NCBI RefSeq assembly: GCF_030686865.1
Contig: NZ_JAQYUS010000002.1
Coordinates: forward strand, 372,001 to 436,000
DNA: 64,000 bases
Origin: Kaistella sp. SH40-3
GTDB taxonomy: Bacteria > Bacteroidota > Bacteroidia > Flavobacteriales > Weeksellaceae
Reading direction: 5' to 3'
The notes beneath the pieces are model-generated. The model was given only the letters and a program-made list of their open reading frames with translations, did not search any database and was not told the DNA's origin. How positions within the stretch are numbered: the stretch's first letter is position 1; each line of letters begins with the position of its first letter. A program made the position numbers and the translations under genes. Below, one piece after another: positions 35,211-44,367 of the stretch.

Positions 35211-37805
35211 ATGAATATCAGAAAACTGAGTATTGCAGTTGTATTGCTAAATTCTGCCACGCCTTTTTTGTATGCACAAAAAACAAAAATGGATACCGTG
35301 AGTAAAGAGAGAAACATCGAAGAAATTCTCCTTAAAACTTCCTCCAACAGGAAATCAGAAAGCGCTCTCTTGGTGGATCAAAAGAAAGCCATTATCCAAA
35401 AACAATCAATGGGTTCTGAAGAAATTTCCCGAAAAGGAATTTCAAATATCGAACAGGCTTTGGTAAAAGTGACCGGAATCACCAGCGTTGAAGGACGAGG
35501 TTTATTTGTAAGAGGTTTAGAAGACCGTTATAATACCTTGCTAATTAATGGATTGGGCTCACCATCAAATAATCCTTTTCAGAAAATTATTGCGTTGAAA
35601 CAATTCCCAACTGATGTGGTTGGAAAACTGAATATTTACAAAACTTTTAATTCTAATCTATACGCGGATTTTGCGGGAGCGACTTTCGATATTGAAACTT
35701 TGACTTACGAAAAGCCATTTTCTAAAATTGAATTTGGAATAGGAGTGAATACTTTGAGTACGTTTAGAAATGATTTTAAAATTAATCCAAACGCGAATTC
35801 TATCGAAGGTTATGTGGGTTTGAATTCAAGAGACAAACAATTGCCAAATGAGATTAAAGGCTATCGACCATCGAGTTATAATTTTAATGCAAATCAGTCC
35901 CGAAATTCTTTTGGCGAAGGCTGGAATGTAGATAATATTAAATCTTTACCGAATACGAGTTTGGGTTTTACGACGGCTCAGAAATTTAAAATCGGTGAAA
36001 CTTCAAACTTAGGTTTTCTCTTTTCATTAAATCAAGGAAACCATTATGAATACAAAGATGGCGTAAAAAACCAGTTTCGTTTAAATGGAAATTCGATTGA
36101 TTATAATAACAACCTCAACCGAAAAGAATATACCTATGAAACCGAATCATCTGTACTGTTAGGTTTAGGTTTAAAAAATAAAGGGACCGCCATTAATTTA
36201 AATGGATTTTTTCTTCAAAACTCCGAGAACCTGATTCAGGATTATTTAGGATTTAGAAATGGAGAAACGAATAATCAGCAGTTCATCCGCGTAAATCAAC
36301 AGGATATTTCAAGATTTACAGATTTACAGTTAACGGCATCACAGAAAATCAACGACAGACATTTCATAAAAGCAGGCGCAAGTTGGGTAAACAATTTCTA
36401 TCAGCAACCGGACCGAAAAATCATGTACGGACAACCTGGTGAAGGAAACGATATTAATTTATCTTTTGGTGGAAACAATTTACTTCGGCAATATTTGGAC
36501 GTAAATGGTAAAAACTACTTTTCAGCATTTGCGGAATATGCGTTAAACCTTGGAGAGAAAGGTGATAAAAAAGATTATCCGTGGCAATTGGCGATTGGTT
36601 ATAATGGCTTCGCAGATATTCGAAATACGTCTTACCGATTTATTTATTCTGTTTTAAATGATCCTTCACAATCACAAGTTACGGTGGACAGAGATAATCC
36701 GCAAGCGATTTTTGATCAGTCGATTTTAAATGGAACTTACCATTATCGCGAAGGTTCAACGTCGGAATATAAAAACAATTTGTATCAGTTTGTGAATGCG
36801 GGTTACCTTAACATTAATTACAAACCCTCGGAATTGTGGGATATTTTAATTGGCGGAAGAGTTGAAAATAACATCAATATTACGCGCTACAAACCCATCA
36901 GTGTTGGTATTAATGATAATTTTGATAATATCACGAAAAACCAATATTATATTCTCCCATCTTTATCGGTTAAGCGTGCTTTGAATGAAAAATCAAACAT
37001 CCGTTTCGCAGCCAGTAAAACCATTACAAGACCGATCCTTATTGAATATATGCCGATCACTTATATCAATCCGGACAACGAAAACATCTTCGGAAATAAG
37101 GATCTGAGCAATAGTGAAAATTATAATATTGATCTGAAATATGAAATGTTCCCAAGCAATAAAGAAATGTTTGCGGTCAACCTTTTTGCAAAGAAAATTG
37201 ACAATGCAATTGAACGTTCTTACATCGCTTCCGGAAATTCAAACGGACAAACAATTACCTTTTTCAATGCTAAAACCGCAAATCTGGCTGGAGTTGAACT
37301 GGAAGGGATTTTATCTTTAAGTAGAATCAGTGAATCTTTGTCAAGATGGACTTTAGCAGCAAACACAACATTGATGTATTCTGATGTCGAAAGAAGCGCC
37401 GATCAAAACCAAGAAACCGATGTTGAAGCGAATAGAAAACGTGCGCTGCAAGGCGCAGCGCCCTGGACCGTGAACGCAGACTTGAAATACGAGTACAAAA
37501 ACAGTCAAAATTTAACCAAAACGTACTCCTTAGTATATAATGTTTCCGGTAAGAAGATTTACGGCGTTGGTTTCTCCCTACTCGATAATATTTTCGAAAT
37601 GCCTTTCCATCAACTGGATTTCGTTTACAATAATCAAATCTCTAAAAACTGGAACGTAAAACTGACCATTCAAAATTTATTGAATTCAGAATATCAACTG
37701 AAACTGGGCGACAACAGTTTGGTTCAGGTTCAGGAAAGTTCGCTGATGATGGAAAATTATAAAAAGGGAACTTCATTTAATATGACCGTTGGTTACACTT
37801 TCTAA
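35211..37805 (+). CDS. TonB-dependent outer-membrane receptor
   Basis: An 864-residue receptor with signal peptide (1-22, ending FLYAQ), a plug domain (about 55-160, with GLFVRGLEDRYNTLLINGL) and a large beta barrel ending in Phe (VGYTF). It has no N-terminal carboxypeptidase-regulatory-like or STN extension. A lipoprotein gene follows 33 bp downstream, in place of a SusD gene. The promoter region carries Pho-box-like repeats and the divergent neighbour is a PhoB-like regulator, so transport of a phosphorus compound is a reasonable hypothesis, not a demonstrated one. Confidence 0.9.
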   Translation: MNIRKLSIAVVLLNSATPFLYAQKTKMDTVSKERNIEEILLKTSSNRKSESALLVDQKKAIIQKQSMGSEEISRKGISNIEQALVKVTGITSVEGRGLFVRGLEDRYNTLLINGLGSPSNNPFQKIIALKQFPTDVVGKLNIYKTFNSNLYADFAGATFDIETLTYEKPFSKIEFGIGVNTLSTFRNDFKINPNANSIEGYVGLNSRDKQLPNEIKGYRPSSYNFNANQSRNSFGEGWNVDNIKSLPNTSLGFTTAQKFKIGETSNLGFLFSLNQGNHYEYKDGVKNQFRLNGNSIDYNNNLNRKEYTYETESSVLLGLGLKNKGTAINLNGFFLQNSENLIQDYLGFRNGETNNQQFIRVNQQDISRFTDLQLTASQKINDRHFIKAGASWVNNFYQQPDRKIMYGQPGEGNDINLSFGGNNLLRQYLDVNGKNYFSAFAEYALNLGEKGDKKDYPWQLAIGYNGFADIRNTSYRFIYSVLNDPSQSQVTVDRDNPQAIFDQSILNGTYHYREGSTSEYKNNLYQFVNAGYLNINYKPSELWDILIGGRVENNINITRYKPISVGINDNFDNITKNQYYILPSLSVKRALNEKSNIRFAASKTITRPILIEYMPITYINPDNENIFGNKDLSNSENYNIDLKYEMFPSNKEMFAVNLFAKKIDNAIERSYIASGNSNGQTITFFNAKTANLAGVELEGILSLSRISESLSRWTLAANTTLMYSDVERSADQNQETDVEANRKRALQGAAPWTVNADLKYEYKNSQNLTKTYSLVYNVSGKKIYGVGFSLLDNIFEMPFHQLDFVYNNQISKNWNVKLTIQNLLNSEYQLKLGDNSLVQVQESSLMMENYKKGTSFNMTVGYTF

Positions 37806-37838
37806 CTCAAATTTAAATCTCATAAAAAATAAAAAGAA

Positions 37839-39062
37839 ATGAAAAAAAACATTTTAACTTTAGTATCGCTGGCCTTGGTTTTATCGGTCACCTCTTGTAC
37901 GGTAGACATTCGTGAAGATAATGACATTCCAACAAACACAGGCGGAAACCAACAAACCACAGGAAATGTAATGGACGGAACCGGAACTTTATCTGGTGAA
38001 ATCTCAAAAGATCTTTTGATTAAAAAAGGAAATTACACGCTGAAAGGAATTGTTAAAGTTGGTTCAGGAGCAACGCTTACGATTGAACCGGGCGCAACAT
38101 TTACCGCAACCACAAGCGATGTAAGCGGATTGGTCATTTTAAAAGGTGCAAAAATTAATGCGGTTGGAACTGCTGATTTACCCATCGTTTTCACCTCTGA
38201 TAACAAAACGCCGGGAGATTGGGGCGGTGTAACTTTGTATGGTGACGCACCAATTAAAGCCTTAAACGGCGCAACAACTGCACTTTCTGAAGATGGTAAC
38301 AATCAATATTACGGTGGCTCTGATGCGAATTCAAACTCCGGAACGATGAAATTCGTAAGAGTGGAATATGGCGGACGTAAAATTGGCGACGGAACTTCGG
38401 AAACGAACTCGATGACTTTTTATGCAGTTGGTGCCGGAACGACTTTAGAAAACTTAGTCGCGTACAAAGGAACCGATGACGGTTACGAATTTTTCGGTGG
38501 AACGGTAAGCGCTAAAAATCTGATTTCTTACGGAAATTACGATGATGCTTTTGACTGGCAGGATTCCTGGAGCGGACAAAACAACTCCAACTGGTTTGCT
38601 TACCAAACGGGAATTGGTAATTTCGGAATGGAAATCGAAGCCTCTTCAAACGCAGATAATATCGCACCAAAAGTGAGCAATATCACTTTGATGAGAGCCG
38701 CAGGAACTTTACCTGAAGTTTCAGGTTCCGCAGAAGTTTCAGCCATTCAGTTTAAAAAACAGGGAACCGGAATTTTCTCCAATGTCTATATCGACGGCTA
38801 CAAAAATACGGGCGGGAAAAATGCATTTGCAGTATTAATCCAGGATTTAGCCACGGAAACGAGTCAATTGGCAACCGGTAAAATTAAAGTTGAACCGCTA
38901 TTTACAACAGCCAACAACGATAATCAATTAAAATTTGGATACGGCTTTACCTCAACAAATCCATTAACCTACACAAATGCTGCAACGGTGACCAAAGTTT
39001 CTATGGTTGGCGGCGCTTGGGCAACGGTAAACGGCCAAAACTTACTTGCGCCACTTCAATAA
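37839..39062 (+). CDS. Beta-helix lipoprotein paired with the TonB receptor
   Basis: A 407-residue lipoprotein with lipobox TSC at Cys20, followed by acidic residues (IREDND) and a Gly/Thr/Asn linker that could favour surface exposure. The body is a repetitive beta-rich fold: GATLTIEPGATF and repeated GG/YGG turns such as VEYGG and EFFGG suggest a right-handed beta helix. It is probably the surface partner of the TonB receptor, binding or presenting the substrate. No enzymatic motif is visible. Transcription ends at a perfect terminator. Confidence 0.82.
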   Translation: MKKNILTLVSLALVLSVTSCTVDIREDNDIPTNTGGNQQTTGNVMDGTGTLSGEISKDLLIKKGNYTLKGIVKVGSGATLTIEPGATFTATTSDVSGLVILKGAKINAVGTADLPIVFTSDNKTPGDWGGVTLYGDAPIKALNGATTALSEDGNNQYYGGSDANSNSGTMKFVRVEYGGRKIGDGTSETNSMTFYAVGAGTTLENLVAYKGTDDGYEFFGGTVSAKNLISYGNYDDAFDWQDSWSGQNNSNWFAYQTGIGNFGMEIEASSNADNIAPKVSNITLMRAAGTLPEVSGSAEVSAIQFKKQGTGIFSNVYIDGYKNTGGKNAFAVLIQDLATETSQLATGKIKVEPLFTTANNDNQLKFGYGFTSTNPLTYTNAATVTKVSMVGGAWATVNGQNLLAPLQ

Positions 39063-39088
39063 ATTCTTCATTTTTTCATATCAAATTA

Positions 39089-39125
39089 AAAGGGCTTTTC
39101 AATATTTTGAAAAGCCCTTTTTTTT
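39089..39125. terminator. Bidirectional terminator after the TonB-lipoprotein operon
   Basis: AAAAGGGCTTTTCAA (39089-39103) and TTGAAAAGCCCTTTT are perfect 15-bp complements with a 4-nt loop, flanked by T runs. It also serves the convergent barstar gene, whose stop overlaps it. Confidence 0.9.
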
Positions 39126-39417
39126 ATTCTGTATCCTCGTCTTCGTATTGCTCCAGATAGTATGCGAAAGAAAAATCTTCAAGTTCCTCATCGGCATCTT
39201 CTAAAGTCGTGAGCAAATCTTCGAAATCTTCAAGTTGTTCCACGCTCATATTTACAAATTCTATATGTAAAGGAAGTTCTACAAATCCGGTAATCGAATC
39301 GTAAAGCGCATCCAGATTATCGCCAAAAGTTTCGGGCAGTTTCAGTTTTTCTTTTAACTGATCGAAGAAATCTTCCATATCTCCGATTTCTGTAAAGTCT
39401 ATATATACAGTGTTCAT
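39124..39417 (-). CDS. Barstar-family RNase inhibitor
   Basis: A 97-residue homologue of barstar. The segment LPETFGDNLDALYD aligns with barstar LPEYYGENLDALWD, keeping both Asp residues (Asp36 and Asp40, equivalent to Asp35 and Asp39) that plug the barnase active site. The C-terminal tail is strongly acidic. The cognate RNase gene lies 202 bp upstream on the same strand, so this is most likely its cytosolic immunity protein. Confidence 0.92.
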   Translation of the reverse strand: MNTVYIDFTEIGDMEDFFDQLKEKLKLPETFGDNLDALYDSITGFVELPLHIEFVNMSVEQLEDFEDLLTTLEDADEELEDFSFAYYLEQYEDEDTE

Positions 39418-39489
39418 GTTTTTAGGTTGTGGGTTTTAGGTAGTAGGTTTTGGTTCTAAATTTTATTGATCTAAAGTGAAAATCTTTTT

Positions 39490-39566
39490 TTAACGCAAAG
39501 ACGCAAAGTTTTTTCTATTTTCTTCTAAAAAAATTACGATCGCAGAGGCGCTTCGCTTAGCAAAGG
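39490..39566. repeat. Interspersed intergenic repeat, copy 1
   Basis: TTAACGCAAAGACGCAAAG, a T-rich middle, then CGCAGAGGCGCTTCGCTTAGCAAAG. A related stretch occurs at 41111-41206 on the other side of nadE. It fills most of the spacer between the RNase and barstar genes. Confidence 0.5.
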
Positions 39567-39619
39567 AAAATACACCAGCATTTCACTTGGCTCTTTTTAC
39601 TTTTTACTTGGTTCTTATC

Positions 39620-40144
39620 TTATTGTTTCTCAAAACTCTTATAATGATTCTTCGTTAACCAAACTTCTCCATTTTTGGTGAAAACGATTCGGTCGGCATT
39701 TCGGTTTCCGCAGTTGTAATTGACGTCGGCTTCGAAATATTTATTTCCGGCTGGTAGTGTTTTTTCCCGATTGCTGAAGTTATCGCCGCCAATTGCTCTT
39801 CCGGGAAGAACATCACAAAGGTTTCCTTTTGAGGCAACCCAACCCTGTTTGCGTGCTTCACCTTTGGTGATATAATAATCCGGAAGTCGGTGATTGGATT
39901 TCACGTAATTAATGACGGTATCTTCGTTCGTGAGTTCATCAATATTTCCGGAGAAATCTGATTCTTTTGAAGTTTTATTTTCTTTAAAGTTTTCATTATT
40001 ATTTTCATTAATGGAAACCTCCGAATTGATGACCTCTTTATTTTTCTTTTCGATGCGGTAATTGTTGATCAGATACATCGCCAGAAATGCCGTGAGCAAT
40101 CCGATGATGAAAAATAAGAAGAGTTTTATGTTTTGTTTGTTCAT
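39620..40144 (-). CDS. Membrane-anchored barnase-like ribonuclease
   Basis: A 174-residue guanyl-specific RNase homologue. An N-terminal transmembrane segment (7-25) and a polar Asn/Glu-rich linker (40-70) precede the barnase domain (72-174). HRLPDYYITKGEARKQGWVASKGNL is close to barnase, and the catalytic triad Glu138, Arg152 and His167 keeps the barnase spacing (14 and 15 residues). Two extra Cys (110, 145) could form a disulfide. The enzyme is probably exported and anchored by its N-terminus. ATG at 40144 chosen; the upstream TTG lies within a promoter-like TTTG. Barstar is encoded downstream. Confidence 0.9.
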   Translation of the reverse strand: MNKQNIKLFLFFIIGLLTAFLAMYLINNYRIEKKNKEVINSEVSINENNNENFKENKTSKESDFSGNIDELTNEDTVINYVKSNHRLPDYYITKGEARKQGWVASKGNLCDVLPGRAIGGDNFSNREKTLPAGNKYFEADVNYNCGNRNADRIVFTKNGEVWLTKNHYKSFEKQ

Positions 40145-40254
40145 ATGATTCAAATGTTACTTCTTGTTTTAGATAGCGTTCCTCCGGAACGCGACTTTCT
40201 TTCTTATTAATTGCTACAGAGATAAAGTTCCTCCGGAACACTCTTAATCTCCAA

Positions 40255-41046
40255 TTAATTCCGCCATTCTTCCGGAATATCGCAAACCGGAATAGGTTGA
40301 ATTTTATGTTGAGCAGCACGATTCATTCTCTGGAAAATTTTAAAAACCTCTAAATCCCGTCCTGAATAATCTGCTTCTGTTTTCGTTCCCCACTCTTTCT
40401 GAATTTTCTCCAATTCCGGATATGTTGCGCCAATCTGCTGCTCATCGGTTCTGGCTTCGTCCCACAATCCATCTGCCGGAATTGCATTTTGAATGGATTC
40501 TACAAGGTCTAATGATTTTGCCAAAGCGTAAACTTCAGTTTTGTACAAGTCTGCAATTGGCGAAACATCTACTCCGCCATCACCGTATTTGGTGAAAAAA
40601 CCAACCCCGAAATCTTCTACTTTATTTCCGGTTCCGCAAACGAGAAGACTGTTTATTTGTCCGTAATAATATAAAGTCAACATTCTCAATCGGCTTCTGG
40701 TATTCGCAAAGGCCAGTTTCTCCGCCGGAAAGTCTTCATCTTTCACATCAAAAGTTTTATAGAGTTCTTCGAAAGCGGGCGTCAAATTCACTGAAATCGC
40801 TTCTACATTTGGGAAGCGTTTTTTCAAATATTCCATGTGTTCCCAGGCACGATTCACTTCATCCTGATTCTGGCGAATCGGCATTTCGAGTAATAACGTT
40901 TTTAGGCCTGTCATGGCACAAAGCGTAGAAACGACTGCGGAATCAACTCCGCCAGAAACTCCGACTACATATCCTTTTACATGTGCTTTTTCAGCGTAAT
41001 CTTTGAGCCAACTAACGATTTTTTCTGTTATTTTATCTGTTTGCAT
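40255..41046 (-). CDS. nadE: NAD+ synthase NadE
   Basis: Amidates nicotinate adenine dinucleotide to NAD+. The ATP-pyrophosphatase loop SGGVDS is at residues 31-36; NTRSRLRM, CGTGNKVEDF and KYGDGGVDVSPI form the active site. The 263-residue length shows that it is the ammonia-dependent form without a glutaminase domain. It lies about 110 bp upstream of the barnase-like gene on the same strand. Confidence 0.96.
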   Translation of the reverse strand: MQTDKITEKIVSWLKDYAEKAHVKGYVVGVSGGVDSAVVSTLCAMTGLKTLLLEMPIRQNQDEVNRAWEHMEYLKKRFPNVEAISVNLTPAFEELYKTFDVKDEDFPAEKLAFANTRSRLRMLTLYYYGQINSLLVCGTGNKVEDFGVGFFTKYGDGGVDVSPIADLYKTEVYALAKSLDLVESIQNAIPADGLWDEARTDEQQIGATYPELEKIQKEWGTKTEADYSGRDLEVFKIFQRMNRAAQHKIQPIPVCDIPEEWRN

Positions 41047-41110
41047 TTAATTTTTTCTTTATTTAAAATCTCATCTAAAAATATGCGTACTAAATTTAAT
41101 GGTCTTGGTC

Positions 41111-41206
41111 TTTTTTAATGCAAAGAATGGCAAAGTTTTCTTTACAAAAATGCTGTTTTTCACTTTTCTTTTAAGGTCGCAAAGGCGTTCCACTTAGCAA
41201 AGTTCA
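41111..41206. repeat. Interspersed intergenic repeat, copy 2
   Basis: TTTTTTAATGCAAAGAATGGCAAAG, a T-rich middle, then GTCGCAAAGGCG and CTTAGCAAAG; related to the stretch at 39490-39566. No gene is seen in 41047-41215. Confidence 0.5.
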
Positions 41207-41215
41207 CAATAACAT

Positions 41216-41764
41216 TTACATCTCTGAATATTTTTCTTTCTTTAGTTCATACCAAAAACAAGTGGCGTTATCGAGTGGATCAACGAAAGTTCCCTGCGAT
41301 TCAAAGCCTAATTTGTCTTTCAAAATTTTATCGGAACTACTGTTTTCAATATCGACACAGGCGTAAATGACCTCTAACTTCATTTCATTAAAACCATAAT
41401 CTAAAACGGCTTTTCCTGCTTCTGTGGCGTAACCTTTTCCCCAAAACTCAGGCAAAAAACGATATCCTAATTCGTATACATTGTTGAAACCGTTGATGGG
41501 TTCCGTCAATAATTTCAAACCGCTCCAGCCAATGAGAAGATCAGATTCCTTTTCAATGACTGCCCATCTTGCGATTCCGTTTTCTTGATATTGTTTTCGG
41601 ATTTTATTAATGGTTTCTTCGGATTCCTCCAGTTTCGTCACCGGTTTTACGATCATATATTTCATGACTTCCGGATTGCTGTCCAGTAAAAATATTCTGT
41701 CAACATCTTCAGTAACAATTTCTCTTAAAATGAGGCTGGATGTTTCAATGAATACTTTTGCCAT
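41216..41764 (-). CDS. GNAT-family N-acetyltransferase
   Basis: A 182-residue acetyltransferase of the RimJ/RimL (Acetyltransf_3) type. SLILREIVTEDVDRIF is the typical start, and ELGYRFLPEFWGKGYATEA holds the acetyl-CoA-binding GKGYA loop (Q/RxxGxG/A). The acceptor cannot be inferred. It is divergent from gldB with 43 bp between the starts. Confidence 0.88.
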   Translation of the reverse strand: MAKVFIETSSLILREIVTEDVDRIFLLDSNPEVMKYMIVKPVTKLEESEETINKIRKQYQENGIARWAVIEKESDLLIGWSGLKLLTEPINGFNNVYELGYRFLPEFWGKGYATEAGKAVLDYGFNEMKLEVIYACVDIENSSSDKILKDKLGFESQGTFVDPLDNATCFWYELKKEKYSEM

Positions 41765-41774
41765 TAATTTTCCT

Positions 41775-41782
41775 TATTTTTG
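41775..41782 (+). promoter_or_regulatory. -7 promoter element of gldB
   Basis: TATTTTTG matches TAnnTTTG and lies 25 nt before the gldB ATG (41808), inside the narrow divergent spacer. Confidence 0.55.
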
Positions 41783-41807
41783 CGTTTCAAAATTCGATGT
41801 AAAAATA

Positions 41808-42788
41808 ATGAAGTTTTTTAAATATCTCCTGTTTTCCGCCGCATTCCTCACAGGATTGAATTCGTGTAAAAAAGATACTGAAAACCTTTGGAAAGTAGAG
41901 GTTAAAAATCCCGTTGAAAAAGTACAGATAACTGACATCTCGAAAGAGTTATACGATCCAAATGTTTCACTGGAAATTTTCACTCAGAAATATCCTTTCT
42001 TTCAGGGAACCGTTCCTAATGAAGATTTTGTGGAGAGAAGAAAAGATCCGGAGGAAATTAAAGTCTATAAGGAAGCTATTTCTAAAATAGATGTTACCAA
42101 ACTCAATAAAGAGTTAGCCGATTTGTTTTCACATATCAAAAATTATTTCCCTGATTTTAAAGAACCACAAGTTTTTCTTTATTCATCTGCTTTGCAGGGA
42201 ATTATGGATCCCATTTTCTATGAACCGGAGAAAGGAATGTTATTCATTGACATCGCGGCATTTATGGGCGAAAACAATCCGAATTACAAAGGTCTGGAAC
42301 AATACTTTCAGAAAAGTATGAATCCGAAAAATATTTTGCCAAAAGTTTCTGAAATCTTTGCTGAACATTTTGTCCCCCACAATTTTGAACATCAAAAATT
42401 CATTGATAACATCGTGTATTACGGCAAACTGATGACTTTGCAGGATGCTTTTTTACCTCAGGAACCTGATGCTTTAAAAATGAATTATACCTCAGAGCAA
42501 TATGAATGGGCAAAAGCAAATGAAGTGAATATCTGGAATTATTTCGTGGAGAACAATCTGGTTTTCAGTGATGATCAAAGACTGGCAGAACGTTTCATCA
42601 ACCCGGCGCCGTTTTCTAAATTCTACACCGAGATCGATAATGAATCATCGCCCCAAATCGGAATATTTAGCGGTTGGCAGATTTGCAGAAAATTCTATAA
42701 AGAAAAACCTGAGACTAAATTAGCAGTTTTTCTAAAAATGAACGCTCAGGAAATTTTTAATCAAAGTAATTATAAACCTAAAAATTAA
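41808..42788 (+). CDS. gldB: Gliding motility lipoprotein GldB
   Basis: A 326-residue lipoprotein with lipobox LNSC (Cys20). The sequence shows the GldB pattern, including YPFFQGTVPNEDF and GWQICRKFY near the C-terminus, and the gene is followed by gldC and preceded by nadE, the order known from flavobacteria. In Flavobacterium johnsoniae, GldB is needed for gliding and T9SS function; whether this strain glides is unknown, since many Chryseobacterium relatives keep gld genes mainly for secretion. The ATG at 41808 is fixed by the signal peptide; upstream in-frame codons are not used. Confidence 0.93.
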   Translation: MKFFKYLLFSAAFLTGLNSCKKDTENLWKVEVKNPVEKVQITDISKELYDPNVSLEIFTQKYPFFQGTVPNEDFVERRKDPEEIKVYKEAISKIDVTKLNKELADLFSHIKNYFPDFKEPQVFLYSSALQGIMDPIFYEPEKGMLFIDIAAFMGENNPNYKGLEQYFQKSMNPKNILPKVSEIFAEHFVPHNFEHQKFIDNIVYYGKLMTLQDAFLPQEPDALKMNYTSEQYEWAKANEVNIWNYFVENNLVFSDDQRLAERFINPAPFSKFYTEIDNESSPQIGIFSGWQICRKFYKEKPETKLAVFLKMNAQEIFNQSNYKPKN

Positions 42789-42836
42789 AGTTAAATAAAA
42801 CATTTCTTTAAAAAATATCATCTTTAAAAATTAAAT

Positions 42837-43163
42837 ATGAAAAAGACTCAAATCACAATAGACGTAGAACTGGACGAAAACCATGTTCCCGAAAGAATGA
42901 CCTGGAATGCAGAAGACGGCGGCGTTGAAAAACAGGAAACCAAAGCAACCATGATTTCGGTGTGGGACGACGAAAAAAGAGAAGCATTGCGAATTGACCT
43001 CTGGACGAAAGATATGCCGGTTGATCAAATGAAAATGTTTCTGCATCAAATCATTCTTTCTATGGGAAACACCTACGAAAGAGCGACTGGCGAAGAAGAT
43101 GTTGCATTCTGGCTGGAACAAATGGCGGAAGAATTTGCACAGAAAGCTGCGATTAAAATGTAA
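42837..43163 (+). CDS. gldC: Gliding motility protein GldC
   Basis: A 108-residue cytosolic protein matching GldC in length and pattern: ITIDVELDENHVPE at the start, MTWNAEDGG, and a tail ending in FWLEQMAEEFAQKA. It lies 48 bp after gldB, as in F. johnsoniae. GldC is accessory there and its biochemical function is unknown. Confidence 0.92.
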   Translation: MKKTQITIDVELDENHVPERMTWNAEDGGVEKQETKATMISVWDDEKREALRIDLWTKDMPVDQMKMFLHQIILSMGNTYERATGEEDVAFWLEQMAEEFAQKAAIKM

Positions 43164-43210
43164 AACTCCCTTTAAAACACCAAGTTGTTTTTAAATAAAA
43201 AAATAAAAAT

Positions 43211-44350
43211 ATGAACTTCAACACCAAAGTAATACACGGTGGTCAGCACCACGAATCAGCGACAGGATCGGTAAATGTTCCGGTATTTTTAACCTCAACA
43301 TTTGCACAGAAATCACCTGGAATTCATTCAGGCTACGAATATTCCCGAGCTGCAAATCCAACCCGCCAAGCCTTAGAAGACAGTTTGGCATCCATTGAAA
43401 ACGGAGCGAGAGGATTAGCATTCGGTTCTGGTTTGGCCGCAATTGACTGTGTTTTGAAATTATTAAATCCCGGAGACGAAGTAGTCGCAGTTGACGATCT
43501 ATACGGTGGCACTTACAGAATGTTCACCCGTTTATTTGAAAAATACCAGTTAAAATTCACCTTTGTTAATTTTGATGATGTTTCAAAAATCGCCGATGTA
43601 ATCACCGATAAAACCAAATTGATCTGGCTGGAAACTCCGACCAATCCATTGATGAAATTGGTTGATATCAAAGCAGTAACCGATTTAGTGAAAGGAAAAG
43701 ATATTTTAGTAGCAGTTGATAATACTTTCGCATCGCCTTATCTGCAACTTCCTTTGGATTTGGGAGCGGATATTGTAATGCATTCTGCAACCAAATATTT
43801 AGGTGGTCACTCCGATGTTATTGCCGGAGCCTTGGTTGCGAAAACTGCAGAACTCGGAGAAAAATTACATTTTATTCAGTTTGCAAGTGGCGGAATTCTG
43901 GGTCCTCACGACTCTTATTTAGTATTGAGAGGAATTAAAACTTTGGCTTTAAGAATGCAAAGACATTCTGAAAATGGGATTGCAGTTGCAAAATATTTAG
44001 AAAGCCATCCGGCGGTAGATAAAGTTTTTTATCCAGGATTGGAATCTCATCCACAACATGAATTGGCGAAAAGACAAATGAAAGATTTCGGTGGAATGGT
44101 TTCGTTCACCTTTAAATCAGGAAAAAAAGAAGATTCGATTAAATTTTTAGAAAAAGTAAAAGTTTTCACTTTAGCAGAATCTTTAGGTGGTGTAGAATCT
44201 TTGGCGAATCATCCAGCATTAATGACACATGCTTCAATTCCTGCAGAAAAACGTGCAGAATTAGGTATTAGTGATGATTTGGTTCGCTTAAGCGTAGGGA
44301 TTGAAGATAAAGAAGATTTAATTGCTGACTTGGAAAAAGCGTTTGGGTAG
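43211..44350 (+). CDS. metB: Cystathionine gamma-synthase-type PLP enzyme
   Basis: A 379-residue trans-sulfuration enzyme. YSRAANPTR (44-52) and GSGLAAI (72-78) are phosphate-binding, and the PLP lysine is Lys195 in HSATKYLGGHSD. The C-terminal FTLAESLGGVESL motif with substrate-carboxylate binding is intact. Cystathionine gamma-synthase and cystathionine gamma-lyase cannot be fully told apart by eye; the synthase is more common in this setting. It is distinct from the methionine gamma-lyase-like protein at 5074. Confidence 0.9.
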   Translation: MNFNTKVIHGGQHHESATGSVNVPVFLTSTFAQKSPGIHSGYEYSRAANPTRQALEDSLASIENGARGLAFGSGLAAIDCVLKLLNPGDEVVAVDDLYGGTYRMFTRLFEKYQLKFTFVNFDDVSKIADVITDKTKLIWLETPTNPLMKLVDIKAVTDLVKGKDILVAVDNTFASPYLQLPLDLGADIVMHSATKYLGGHSDVIAGALVAKTAELGEKLHFIQFASGGILGPHDSYLVLRGIKTLALRMQRHSENGIAVAKYLESHPAVDKVFYPGLESHPQHELAKRQMKDFGGMVSFTFKSGKKEDSIKFLEKVKVFTLAESLGGVESLANHPALMTHASIPAEKRAELGISDDLVRLSVGIEDKEDLIADLEKAFG

Positions 44351-44367
44351 CACTTACTTTGAAATTT

